Shown one piece after another: positions 1 to 5,534 of a DNA stretch of 5,534 bases. Position 1 is the first letter of the stretch. Each line of letters opens with the position of its first letter. Origin of the DNA: Gammaproteobacteria bacterium (GTDB lineage Bacteria; Pseudomonadota; Gammaproteobacteria; Poriferisulfidales; Oxydemutatoraceae); contig RKSI01000214.1 in assembly GCA_007570905.1 (NCBI GenBank), positions 1-5,534 on the forward strand. The letters are read 5' to 3'. The notes beneath the pieces were generated by a model that was not told the origin of the DNA, did no database searches, and worked only from the letters and a program-made list of their open reading frames with translations. Both the position numbers and the translations under genes were made by a program.

Positions 1-186
1 GCGATGAAGCGCGTTCGCGCAAGATTGTCGGGTTCGGCGTCGTACGCGCGCGTGCGCCGCGTGATTGTGCTGCGCGAGGCGTGGACGGTGGACAACGGCT
101 TGCTGACACCGACATTGAAATTGAAACGCCACCGCATCGCCGAGCGTTATGCGGGGGAGATTGAGGGTGCCTACAGCGGTTATTGA
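1..186 (+). CDS. Long-chain acyl-CoA synthetase (AMP-forming), C-terminal end only
   Basis: The frame is open from the first base and stops at TGA 184-186, so this is the 3' end of a gene that starts outside the window; about 61 residues are visible. The stretch WTVDNGLLTPTLKLKR (residues about 28-43) is the hallmark C-terminal motif of the large long-chain acyl-CoA synthetases of the ANL (AMP-binding) superfamily, followed by the usual short helix (IAERYAGEIEGAY). In this family the enzyme activates fatty acids with ATP through an acyl-adenylate and transfers the acyl group to CoA; it is normally cytoplasmic or membrane-associated. A lysine in the TLKLKR segment probably corresponds to the A10-motif lysine used in adenylation. 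The C-terminus looks intact. The ATG at base 4 is internal, not a start. The end overlaps the next gene by 20 bases if that gene starts at 167. The family call is firm; the exact substrate and gene name cannot be judged from this fragment. Confidence 0.88.
   Translation, partial: AMKRVRARLSGSASYARVRRVIVLREAWTVDNGLLTPTLKLKRHRIAERYAGEIEGAYSGY
153..159 (+). promoter_or_regulatory. Candidate ribosome binding site for the Calx-beta gene
   Basis: The run GGGGGAG ends 7 bases before a GTG at 167 that is in frame with the large gene. This is the only purine-rich, Shine-Dalgarno-like stretch near any candidate start: neither the ATG at 149 nor the ATG at 212 has one at a suitable distance. It lies inside the end of the acyl-CoA synthetase gene, so ribosomes finishing that gene would pass over it. 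It is the main reason for preferring the GTG start. Confidence 0.45.
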
Positions 187-3100
187 CAGTTCAGCGTGCC
201 GCCGCGTCTGGATGGCGCGGCTGCTGGTTGCGTTGTTTGTGTTGGCGCCGGTGGCGGCTGACGCGCAAAGCCCGGTGACGCTGGAGATTACAGTGCCCAA
301 CTTCGGCTTCTTCCCGCCATCTGAGGGCAGCCCCGTCAACTTCACCGTGCGTTTTGACGAGAATGTTGCCACCACCGCTCCGGTGGAAGCGGATTGGGCC
401 ATTTCCTTTCCCGCCGCCTCGGAATCGGTGAATCCGGCTTCCGCCGCCGACTTCCCCTCCACCAACGGCACGGTCAGCATTCCCGCCGGAATGAAATCGG
501 TAACTCTTCCCATCACTTCCGTTGCCGACAATGTGAACGAGGCGACAGAGGAATTCATCGTTACCCTCGGCAATCCCCGCGGCGGCGGCGCAGGCGCCGC
601 GCCGAGGCTGCACGCTACGCGCTTCTCGGCCAACAGCTTTATTGACCAGAGCGATCGTGCCCGCGTTGAATGGAATCGCATCGGGCCGGGCACGGTTACC
701 GAGAAGAATTCCGCCAGGTTCAGGTTTCGGCTTGAACGCATCCTCAGAGGCACAGCAATCAGCGGCGGGCCGATTTGCGTTTCATTCCAGACTTCGGTCG
801 TTTCCCAGAGAACACCCCGGAACAACGCTGCCAGCGGCCCGGACATTGGCGGAATCACCGATTGCGACGGCAATTCCGTGAGTATTTCTAACGCAGACAG
901 CAGGGCCGCCGGCGGTTTCCTGTTTCCGGCGGGGCGGCAAACCGCCGATTTGAGTATTCCCGTGCTCTTTGACGGCCTGGACGAGGCCGGGAATGAAGAA
1001 TTGGTGGTGGAGATTACCGGCGTCACCGGGCGGGCCGGCGCAGGCCTGGTATTTCCCCCCGGCAGGACGGCCAACCGCACCATTCGCGTGTTCATCGCCA
1101 ATTTCAACAACGCTCACAACTTCGCCTTCACCACCCCGACCGCCGTCATCGGCGAAGGTGCGCCCGCCGCCATTTACACCGTTACCCGCACCGGCCCCGA
1201 CATCAGCGACGGCTCCACGCTGACCATCACCTGGGCGTACGCCGCGGGCGCCCCGGCGCCGGCTGCCAACGATTTCACGGGCGGCGCCGTCCCCGCCGGC
1301 GGCACGCTGGTTTTCACCGGTTCGGACACCAGCAAGACCTTTTCAATCGCCGTTGCCGACGACAATCGGAACGAGCCTGACGAGCAGTTCTCTCTCGTCC
1401 TTAGCGTCGCTTCAAGCGATGTGGCCGCCGCCAACGCCGAAGGCGGCGCCACCGTGCCCGGCGCGCACACCGTTGCCATCGCCGACGACGACCCCATTGC
1501 CGTTACTGTTGCCGCCGACACCGCCGTCAGCGAGGGCGGCGATGCCGTTGTCAATGTGAATCTCGGCGCGATACCGACGCGCGAGATTCGTATTGCATAC
1601 AGCGCCCAAATCACCGCCACCGCCGCCACCGGCGATGTGGACGCCACGCTCTCCGGTGCTGGCGCGGACCTGGGAACCTTTGCCGATTCCATCACCATTG
1701 CCGCCAACGCCAGCCCGCCGACAGGTGCGCTGACCATTCCGGTTGTCAGCGACAATCTGAACGAAGCGGCGGAGACTTTCGTCGTTCATACGCCGGCAAG
1801 CAGCATCACCGGCGCGCACAGCACGCCCACGGTGGCAAGCGGCGGCACGCAGACCTTCACCATTGCCGCAAGCGACCCGGTAACCTACGGCATTGCCCGC
1901 GTCGACGGCGGCGGCGCGGTGAACGAGGGTTTGCCGGTTGATTTCATCGTCGCCCTGAGCGGCGCATCCAGCGGTTCGGCGGCGGACATTGAGGTGCCGT
2001 ACAGCATCAGCGGCAGCGGCGCCTACAATGTCGCCGCCGAAGACCGCAACGGCGCCGTTACGATCATGGCCGGCAGCACCGCCGCGATGATTGCGCTCGT
2101 TCTGCCGCGCAGCGGCTCGCTCGGCACCGGCGACCCCAACCAGACGCTGACCGTTGCCCTCGGCGAAACACCGGTTGTGGGCGCCGGCGGCGGCAGCGTC
2201 GCCCGCGCCGCCGGCGCCGGGGCGAGCGCGCAGGTGGAGGTGAATTTTGTGGATGTCTCGCATATTTTCATGCTGGACAATCCGGCCATCGGCATTGACG
2301 AGACCGACGCCGACGCCGACGCCATTTACACGATAACCCGCGCAGGCCCGGACATCATGAGCGGGAATGATTTGCAAATTGCATGGGCGGTAACCGCAGG
2401 CGCCGCCGTGGCCGCTGATTTCAGCGGCGGCGGTTTGCCGCGCGGTGCGCTGACTTTCAGCGGCAGCCAGGACAGCGACGCCTTTGCCATCGGCATTGCG
2501 GGCGACAACCTGAACGAATCCAGCGAGACCTTTACGATAGTCTTCAATGTGCACCCGTCCGCCGCCGCCGCTGTTGTGGCCGAAGGCGGTGTCCTTGTGC
2601 CCGGCACGCACACCGTTACGATTGCCGACGATGACCCGGTTGCCGCCGCCGTTACCGCCGACACCGCCGTCGGCGAGGGCGGCGACGCCGTTGTCAATGT
2701 GAATCTCGGCGCGATACCGACCCGCGACATCCGGATAACCTGGGCCGCCCAGATTACCGCCACCGCCGCCACCGGCGATGTGGACGCCGTGCTCTCCGGC
2801 GCGGGCGCGGATTTGGGAACCTTCGCCGATTTCATTGACATCGCCGCCGCCACCGACCCGCCGGTTGGCTCGCTGGTTATTCCGATTGTCGGCGACAACC
2901 TGAACGAAGCGGCGGAGACTTTCGTCGTTCATACGGCGGCAAGCGGCATCACCGGCGCGCACGGCGCGGCAACGGTGGCAAGCGGCGGCGTGCAGACTTT
3001 CACGATTGCCGCAAGCGACCCGGTGCACTACGGCATCACGCGCGTCGGCGCCGGGCCGGTGGATGAAGCCGGGACGGTTGATTTCATTATCGCCCTGAAC

Positions 3101-5431
3101 GGCGCATCCAGCGGCTCGGTGGCGGACATTGAGTTGCCGTACAGCATCAGCGGCAGCGGCGATTACCATGTCGCCGCAGGCGACCGCAGCGGCGTTGTTG
3201 CCATCGCCTCCGGCGAGACCACCGCCGCGCTCACGCTCGCCCTGCCGCGCAGCGATTCGCTCGGCGCCGCCGACCCCGGCCAGACGCTGACGGTTGAACT
3301 CGGTGAAACGCCGACGGTGGGCGCAGGCGCCGGCAGCGTAACCCGCGCCGCCGCCACCGCCGACTATCGCGCGCAGGCGGTGGTGAATTTCGTGGACGCC
3401 GACCGCGCCTTCGGCGTCGCCGTGGACAACGCCGCCGCCGCCGAAGGCGACACTGTGGTCTTCACCGTTACCCTCGCCGGAGACGCGCCCGGCACGGCGG
3501 CGATGGTGGACTGGGCCATCAGCGGCGCAGGCATCACCACCGCCGACTACACCGTCAGCGGCGCCGACACCGACGGCGCCCTGAGTTTCAACGCCACCGG
3601 CAGCCAGACCATCCGCGTCGCCATCAACGACGACGCCCTGAGCGAGGCCGCCGAAACATTGACCTTCACACTCAGCAACCCCGGCGGCGGCGCCGGCATC
3701 ACCGGCCTCGCCCTTCCCGCCGCCGCCGCCGTAACCATCGGCGAGAGCGACCGCCCGGTGACCTTGCGGATTACCGTGCCCACCGGTCGTGGTGGCTTTG
3801 GTTTCTTTGAAGGGGTGTTTGACAACAACAGATTCACGGTCAGTTTCCCCGAGAGCGTCGTTACCACCGCTCCGGTGGAAGTGGATTGGGCCTTTTCCTT
3901 TCCCCCTGCGACGACGCAAGGTTCGGCGTCATCTGCCGATTTTACCGCCACCAACGGCACGGCCAGCATTCCCGCCGGACAGCGCACGGTGGATATACCT
4001 ATTGACATCGTCAACGAAAATGTGAACGAGGCCGACGAGTATTTCATCATCACCCTCGGCAACCCCCGCGGCGGCGGCGCAATTGCCGTGCCGAGTCTGC
4101 ACGCCGGGCTGTTCTCGGTAACAGACTTCATTGGCGGCAACGATGCATCCCGTGTCCAGTTCATTCAAAGCCAACGCGGCACGGTGGCCCGGAGGACAGT
4201 GAGCGAGGGCAGATATATTGATTTTGAGGTTGAACACATTGCCCGTGGCGGATTACGGGGAATCAGCGACGGAGCGATTTGCGTCGGATTTGATGTGGGC
4301 GTCTTTCCGCAGCAAACGCCCGCCAACACCGACAGAAGCGGCCCGGATATCGCCGGCGTCACCGACTGCGACGGCGCGCCCGTCAGTATTTCGGACGCCC
4401 TCAGCCTGGCCTCCGGAGGCGTCCTGATTCCGGCGGGGCGGCAAACCGCCAGTTTCAGAATTCTCGCACGCTTTGACGGTCTGGACGAAGGCGGGAATGA
4501 AGAGCTGATTGTGGAGTTGACCGGCGCCACCCCGCGCGTGGGTGCGATCATGGTCAATCTCTACAGCAGTCAATTCCGCCGTGAAGCCCGGGCGAACATT
4601 GCCAATGTCTCCGCTGATCACATCATCGCCTTCGCCAACCCGGCCACCGCCATCGGCGAGGGCGCGTCCGCCACTTACACGGTGACCCGCACCGGTCCCG
4701 ACATCGCCGACGGCTCCACGCTGACCGTTACCTGGGGCTGGGCCGCAGGCAGCCCGGCGCCGGTTGCCGCCGATTTCACCGGCGATATTGTCCCGCCAGG
4801 CGGCACGCTGGAATTCACCGGTTCGGAAACCGCCAGGACCTTTTCAGTCGCCGTTGCCGACGACAACCTGAACGAGTCTGACGAACGCTTTACCCTTGCC
4901 CTTCGCATCGCCCCGGCCCATCAGGCCGCCGCCACCGCCGCAGGCGGCGCCATCGTGCCCCCCGACGCGCACGGCGTTGTCATCACCGACAACGACCCCA
5001 TCACCTACGGCATTGTCCGCGTCGGCGGCGCCGGGCCGGTGGACGCGGGCCAGTCGGTTGATTTCATCGTTGCCCTGAGCGGCGCGTCCAGCGGCTCGGC
5101 GGCGGACATCGGGGTGCCTTACAGCGTGAGCGGCAGCGGTGATTACAATGTCGCCGCAGGCGACCGGAGCGGCGCCGTTGTCATCATGGCCGGCAGCACC
5201 ACCGCCGCCCTCACGCTGGCCCTGCCGCTGCCCGCCGAACTGCCCGCCGCCGCCGACTCTCTCCGGACGCTGACCGTTGCCCTCGGCGAAACACCGACCG
5301 TGGGCGCCGGCGGCGGCGTTGTCACCCGCGCCGCCGACGCCGCCGACTACCGCGCACAGGTGCCGGTGAATATCCGGACAGCCATGCCGGTGCGCATCCG
5401 CGTCTTCCTCGAAGGCGCAGTCATTCCCTGA
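167..5431 (+). CDS. Giant exported multi-Calx-beta-domain protein
   Basis: One uninterrupted frame, about 1754 residues from the GTG at 167 (residue numbers here count from it). Start: GTG 167 has a Shine-Dalgarno-like GGGGGAG; ATG 149 and ATG 212 are alternatives, and ATG 212 alone would still give a compact signal peptide. The signal peptide is residues 1-33 (RRVWMAR, then LLVALFVLAPVA, cleavage after ADA). Modules follow: A1 36-162, B1 163-316, C1 317-443, D1 444-571, E1 572-698, C2 699-824, D2 825-952, E2 953-1077, F 1078-1196, A2 1197-1324, B2 1325-1484, C3 1485-1611, E3 1612-1736, tail 1737-1754. Calx-beta signatures (DNVNEATEEF, DNLNEAAETF, DDNLNESDERF and endings such as TVTIADDDP) recur in A, C, D and F. 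In known families Calx-beta sandwiches bind Ca2+ and occur in adhesins and surface proteins; an extracellular or periplasmic calcium-stiffened rod is inferred here. No enzyme domain, transmembrane anchor, RTX repeat or barrel is seen. Only 3 lysines occur, and the mature protein has 4 cysteines, all in B modules. Confidence 0.9.
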   Translation: MPTAVIDSSACRRVWMARLLVALFVLAPVAADAQSPVTLEITVPNFGFFPPSEGSPVNFTVRFDENVATTAPVEADWAISFPAASESVNPASAADFPSTNGTVSIPAGMKSVTLPITSVADNVNEATEEFIVTLGNPRGGGAGAAPRLHATRFSANSFIDQSDRARVEWNRIGPGTVTEKNSARFRFRLERILRGTAISGGPICVSFQTSVVSQRTPRNNAASGPDIGGITDCDGNSVSISNADSRAAGGFLFPAGRQTADLSIPVLFDGLDEAGNEELVVEITGVTGRAGAGLVFPPGRTANRTIRVFIANFNNAHNFAFTTPTAVIGEGAPAAIYTVTRTGPDISDGSTLTITWAYAAGAPAPAANDFTGGAVPAGGTLVFTGSDTSKTFSIAVADDNRNEPDEQFSLVLSVASSDVAAANAEGGATVPGAHTVAIADDDPIAVTVAADTAVSEGGDAVVNVNLGAIPTREIRIAYSAQITATAATGDVDATLSGAGADLGTFADSITIAANASPPTGALTIPVVSDNLNEAAETFVVHTPASSITGAHSTPTVASGGTQTFTIAASDPVTYGIARVDGGGAVNEGLPVDFIVALSGASSGSAADIEVPYSISGSGAYNVAAEDRNGAVTIMAGSTAAMIALVLPRSGSLGTGDPNQTLTVALGETPVVGAGGGSVARAAGAGASAQVEVNFVDVSHIFMLDNPAIGIDETDADADAIYTITRAGPDIMSGNDLQIAWAVTAGAAVAADFSGGGLPRGALTFSGSQDSDAFAIGIAGDNLNESSETFTIVFNVHPSAAAAVVAEGGVLVPGTHTVTIADDDPVAAAVTADTAVGEGGDAVVNVNLGAIPTRDIRITWAAQITATAATGDVDAVLSGAGADLGTFADFIDIAAATDPPVGSLVIPIVGDNLNEAAETFVVHTAASGITGAHGAATVASGGVQTFTIAASDPVHYGITRVGAGPVDEAGTVDFIIALNGASSGSVADIELPYSISGSGDYHVAAGDRSGVVAIASGETTAALTLALPRSDSLGAADPGQTLTVELGETPTVGAGAGSVTRAAATADYRAQAVVNFVDADRAFGVAVDNAAAAEGDTVVFTVTLAGDAPGTAAMVDWAISGAGITTADYTVSGADTDGALSFNATGSQTIRVAINDDALSEAAETLTFTLSNPGGGAGITGLALPAAAAVTIGESDRPVTLRITVPTGRGGFGFFEGVFDNNRFTVSFPESVVTTAPVEVDWAFSFPPATTQGSASSADFTATNGTASIPAGQRTVDIPIDIVNENVNEADEYFIITLGNPRGGGAIAVPSLHAGLFSVTDFIGGNDASRVQFIQSQRGTVARRTVSEGRYIDFEVEHIARGGLRGISDGAICVGFDVGVFPQQTPANTDRSGPDIAGVTDCDGAPVSISDALSLASGGVLIPAGRQTASFRILARFDGLDEGGNEELIVELTGATPRVGAIMVNLYSSQFRREARANIANVSADHIIAFANPATAIGEGASATYTVTRTGPDIADGSTLTVTWGWAAGSPAPVAADFTGDIVPPGGTLEFTGSETARTFSVAVADDNLNESDERFTLALRIAPAHQAAATAAGGAIVPPDAHGVVITDNDPITYGIVRVGGAGPVDAGQSVDFIVALSGASSGSAADIGVPYSVSGSGDYNVAAGDRSGAVVIMAGSTTAALTLALPLPAELPAAADSLRTLTVALGETPTVGAGGGVVTRAADAADYRAQVPVNIRTAMPVRIRVFLEGAVIP
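212..265 (+). other. Signal peptide core of the Calx-beta protein
   Basis: This stretch encodes MARLLVALFVLAPVAADA: a charged end, a hydrophobic core (LLVALFVLAPVA) and an A-D-A signal peptidase I site before QSPVTLEI. Upstream in-frame codons add RRVW before the Met, which strengthens the positive n-region if translation starts at 167 or 149. There is no lipobox cysteine next to the cleavage site, so a lipoprotein is unlikely. It shows export across the inner membrane; what happens beyond the periplasm is not visible. Confidence 0.85.
272..1114 (+). repeat. A-B module pair, copy 1
   Basis: This encodes the first two modules of the mature protein. A1 opens with VTLEITVP and carries TTAPVE-DW, NGT-SIPAG, DNVNEATEEF and TLGNPRGGG. 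B1 carries the cysteine pair (GPICVSF and TDCDG), then PAGRQTA and FDGLDE-GNEEL. All these landmarks recur in the same order and spacing at 3755-4618. The strongest DNA conservation I see is a 23-base exact match between 924-946 and 4428-4450 (coding PAGRQTA), and a near-exact match around the LGNPRGGG codons (567-592 against 4054-4080). Protein identity between the copies is moderate, so this duplication appears older than the D-module duplication. Confidence 0.8.
1115..2260 (+). repeat. C-D-E module cassette, copy 1
   Basis: Three modules: C1 (1115-1495; from HNFAF through TVTRTGPDI and DDNRNEPDEQF to IADDDP), D1 (1496-1879; DTAVSEGGDAVVNVNLGAIP, SDNLNEAAETFVVHT, ending IAASDP) and E1 (1880-2260; YGIARV, VDFIVALSGASSGSAADI, LTVALGETP, ending VNFVD). 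The same order recurs immediately downstream at 2261-3397, with an offset of 381 residues for the D and E landmarks, so the two cassettes form a direct tandem duplication of about 1.14 kb. Confidence 0.85.
2261..3397 (+). repeat. C-D-E module cassette, copy 2
   Basis: Tandem copy of 1115-2260: C2 (2261-2638), D2 (2639-3022) and E2 (3023-3397). D2 is very close to D1: a hand alignment of 128 residues gives about 26 differences, with long near-identical DNA around 1519-1580 against 2659-2719. C2 is far more diverged from C1 than D2 is from D1, has lost the IGEG opening and carries a short DADADA insertion. The uneven divergence inside one duplicated cassette suggests gene conversion across D-E, or separate histories for C and D-E. 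Confidence 0.85.
2306..2323 (+). repeat. GACGCC hexanucleotide triplet
   Basis: Three perfect tandem GACGCC units code for Asp-Ala three times in the opening strand of module C2. The matching places in C1 (GEGAPAAIYT) and C3 (GEGASATYT) lack it, so it is a local expansion, likely by replication slippage. Each unit is 6 bases, so gain or loss of units keeps the frame. Confidence 0.75.
3398..3754 (+). other. Singleton Calx-beta module F
   Basis: Residues 1078-1196 form a canonical Calx-beta repeat present once: FGVAVDNAAAAEGDTVVFTVTL, then VDWAISG, TADYTVSG, the acidic signature NDDALSEAAETLTFTLSNP and the closing strand AAVTIGESD. It separates the A-B-C-D-E-C-D-E half from the A-B-C-E half and has no second copy in the window. 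It is the module most like generic bacterial Calx-beta domains, which supports the family call for the whole protein. A run of five CCG units (3717-3731) near its end codes for the Ala run in LPAAAAVTI. Confidence 0.75.
3755..4618 (+). repeat. A-B module pair, copy 2
   Basis: This repeats the 272-1114 unit. A2 opens PVTLRITVP and keeps TTAPVEVDW, TNGTASIPAG, NVNEADEYF and TLGNPRGGG. B2 keeps AICVGF, the second cysteine in TDCDG, PAGRQTA, FDGLDEGGNEEL and the closing IAN. Cysteine spacing (29 residues) equals that of copy 1. The segment just after NPRGGG and the junction between A and B are the least conserved parts. Confidence 0.8.
4619..5374 (+). repeat. C-E cassette, copy 3, without the D module
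   Basis: C3 (4619-4999) resembles C1 more than C2: it shares IGEG, TVTRTGPDI, DGSTLT, PGGTL-FTGS and VAVADDN-NE. It runs straight into E3 (5000-5374; YGIVRV, DFIVALSGASSGSAADI, LTVALGETPTVGAGGG). In copies 1 and 2 a D module of 128 residues sits between C and E. The join is at the Asp-Pro that ends both C (D-D-P) and D (S-D-P) modules, so this is a clean module-level absence rather than a ragged truncation. Confidence 0.8.
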
Positions 5432-5440
5432 TTGGCGGGC

Positions 5441-5457
5441 GCGCCGGGCAACGGCGC
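5441..5457. terminator. Weak candidate bidirectional terminator hairpin
   Basis: GCGCCG (5441-5446) can pair with CGGCGC (5452-5457) around a GGCAA loop, giving a 6-bp all-GC stem. It sits in the 38-base gap between two converging genes, where a shared terminator would be expected. No T-run follows on either strand, so it is not a standard intrinsic terminator, and in DNA this GC-rich such a stem could occur by chance. Confidence 0.3.
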
Positions 5458-5469
5458 CGAATCACGGCA

Positions 5470-5534
5470 TCATTCATCCGCGTTTTCGCCCAGGATGTCG
5501 AGGTATCGGTGGTAGGCGAACAGCCGGTCGCGGG
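5470..5534 (-). CDS. C-terminal end of an unidentified convergent gene
   Basis: On the minus strand a frame enters from the right edge and ends at TGA (5472-5470). The visible 20 residues include RLFAYHRYLDILGENADE, with protein-like composition (aromatic and leucine-rich helix, then an acidic tail). The other two minus-strand frames give arginine- and proline-rich strings typical of non-coding frames in GC-rich DNA, so this frame is the likely real one. It is too short to assign a family. The gene converges on the Calx-beta gene, with a 38-base gap between the two stop codons. Confidence 0.5.
   Translation of the reverse strand, partial: RDRLFAYHRYLDILGENADE

Noticed and set aside
4..186. 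The ATG at base 4 as the start of a small standalone gene
   Set aside because: The frame is open before it to the window edge, and the peptide is the known C-terminal segment of long-chain acyl-CoA synthetases, so it is part of a larger gene.
191..613. Minus-strand open frame near the start of the large gene
   Set aside because: It is antisense to the signal peptide and module A1, low-complexity, and has no recognisable protein motif; it is a by-product of GC-rich codon use.
394..645. Short + strand frames in alternative registers (also 642-881, 969-1223, 1353-1559, 3789-4025 and 4896-5078)
   Set aside because: They lie inside the large gene and give Arg- or Pro-rich strings without motifs, while the main frame reads as coherent Calx-beta modules throughout.
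1115..3397. Tandem repeats considered as a CRISPR array or mobile element
   Set aside because: The repeat unit is over 1 kb, coding and in frame throughout, without spacers, terminal inverted repeats, target duplications or a transposase.
3717..3731. CCG triplet run and similar GCC runs as microsatellites
   Set aside because: These are Ala-rich coding stretches expected in this GC-rich, alanine-rich protein; the five-unit run is noted under module F but gives no separate signal.
1412..3919. Long open frame of about 835 codons on the minus strand, antisense to the Calx-beta gene
   Set aside because: Its codons lie exactly opposite the sense codons, so it stays open only because the sense gene avoids TTA, CTA and TCA there. 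Its TTG start has no support, the translation is Gly/Ala/Arg/His-rich with no recognisable domain, and its repeats mirror the sense modules.

Overview
The window is GC-rich (G/C-ending codons, very few TTA/CTA/TCA codons) and reads as a Gram-negative bacterial chromosome fragment, probably proteobacterial. The taxon is an inference: no marker gene is present, and the case rests on codon use, a Sec-type signal peptide and the gene families.

Layout: (1) positions 1-186 hold the 3' end of a long-chain acyl-CoA synthetase (AMP-forming) gene on the + strand, recognisable from its C-terminal motif. (2) About 95% of the window is one + strand gene, 167-5431 (possible starts 149, 167 or 212), which overlaps the end of the synthetase gene. 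It encodes a giant, exported, lysine-poor protein of about 1750 residues made almost entirely of Calx-beta-like beta-sandwich modules. (3) A 38-base gap with one short GC hairpin follows. (4) From 5470 to the window edge is the 3' end of a convergent minus-strand gene that I cannot identify.

The large protein has a modular grammar. After the signal peptide I read 13 modules of about 120-160 residues in the order A1-B1-C1-D1-E1-C2-D2-E2-F-A2-B2-C3-E3, then an 18-residue tail. A to F are names I give to recurring sequence types. Most modules carry the acidic Calx-beta signature (DNxNEAxExFxVxL-like), but the E type lacks it. The B type carries the only cysteines of the mature protein, one spaced pair per copy. 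The layout implies duplication of a C-D-E cassette, duplication of an A-B-C...E block, and absence of one D module at the second block's C/E junction.

The synthetase and the Calx-beta protein have no obvious functional link; their overlap suggests co-transcription and perhaps translational coupling. The likely role of the large protein, a calcium-stabilised extracellular or periplasmic rod or adhesin, is inferred from the Calx-beta family. No catalytic domain, membrane anchor, RTX repeat, LPxTG motif or beta-barrel is visible. I see no RNA gene, CRISPR array, insertion sequence or integration site.
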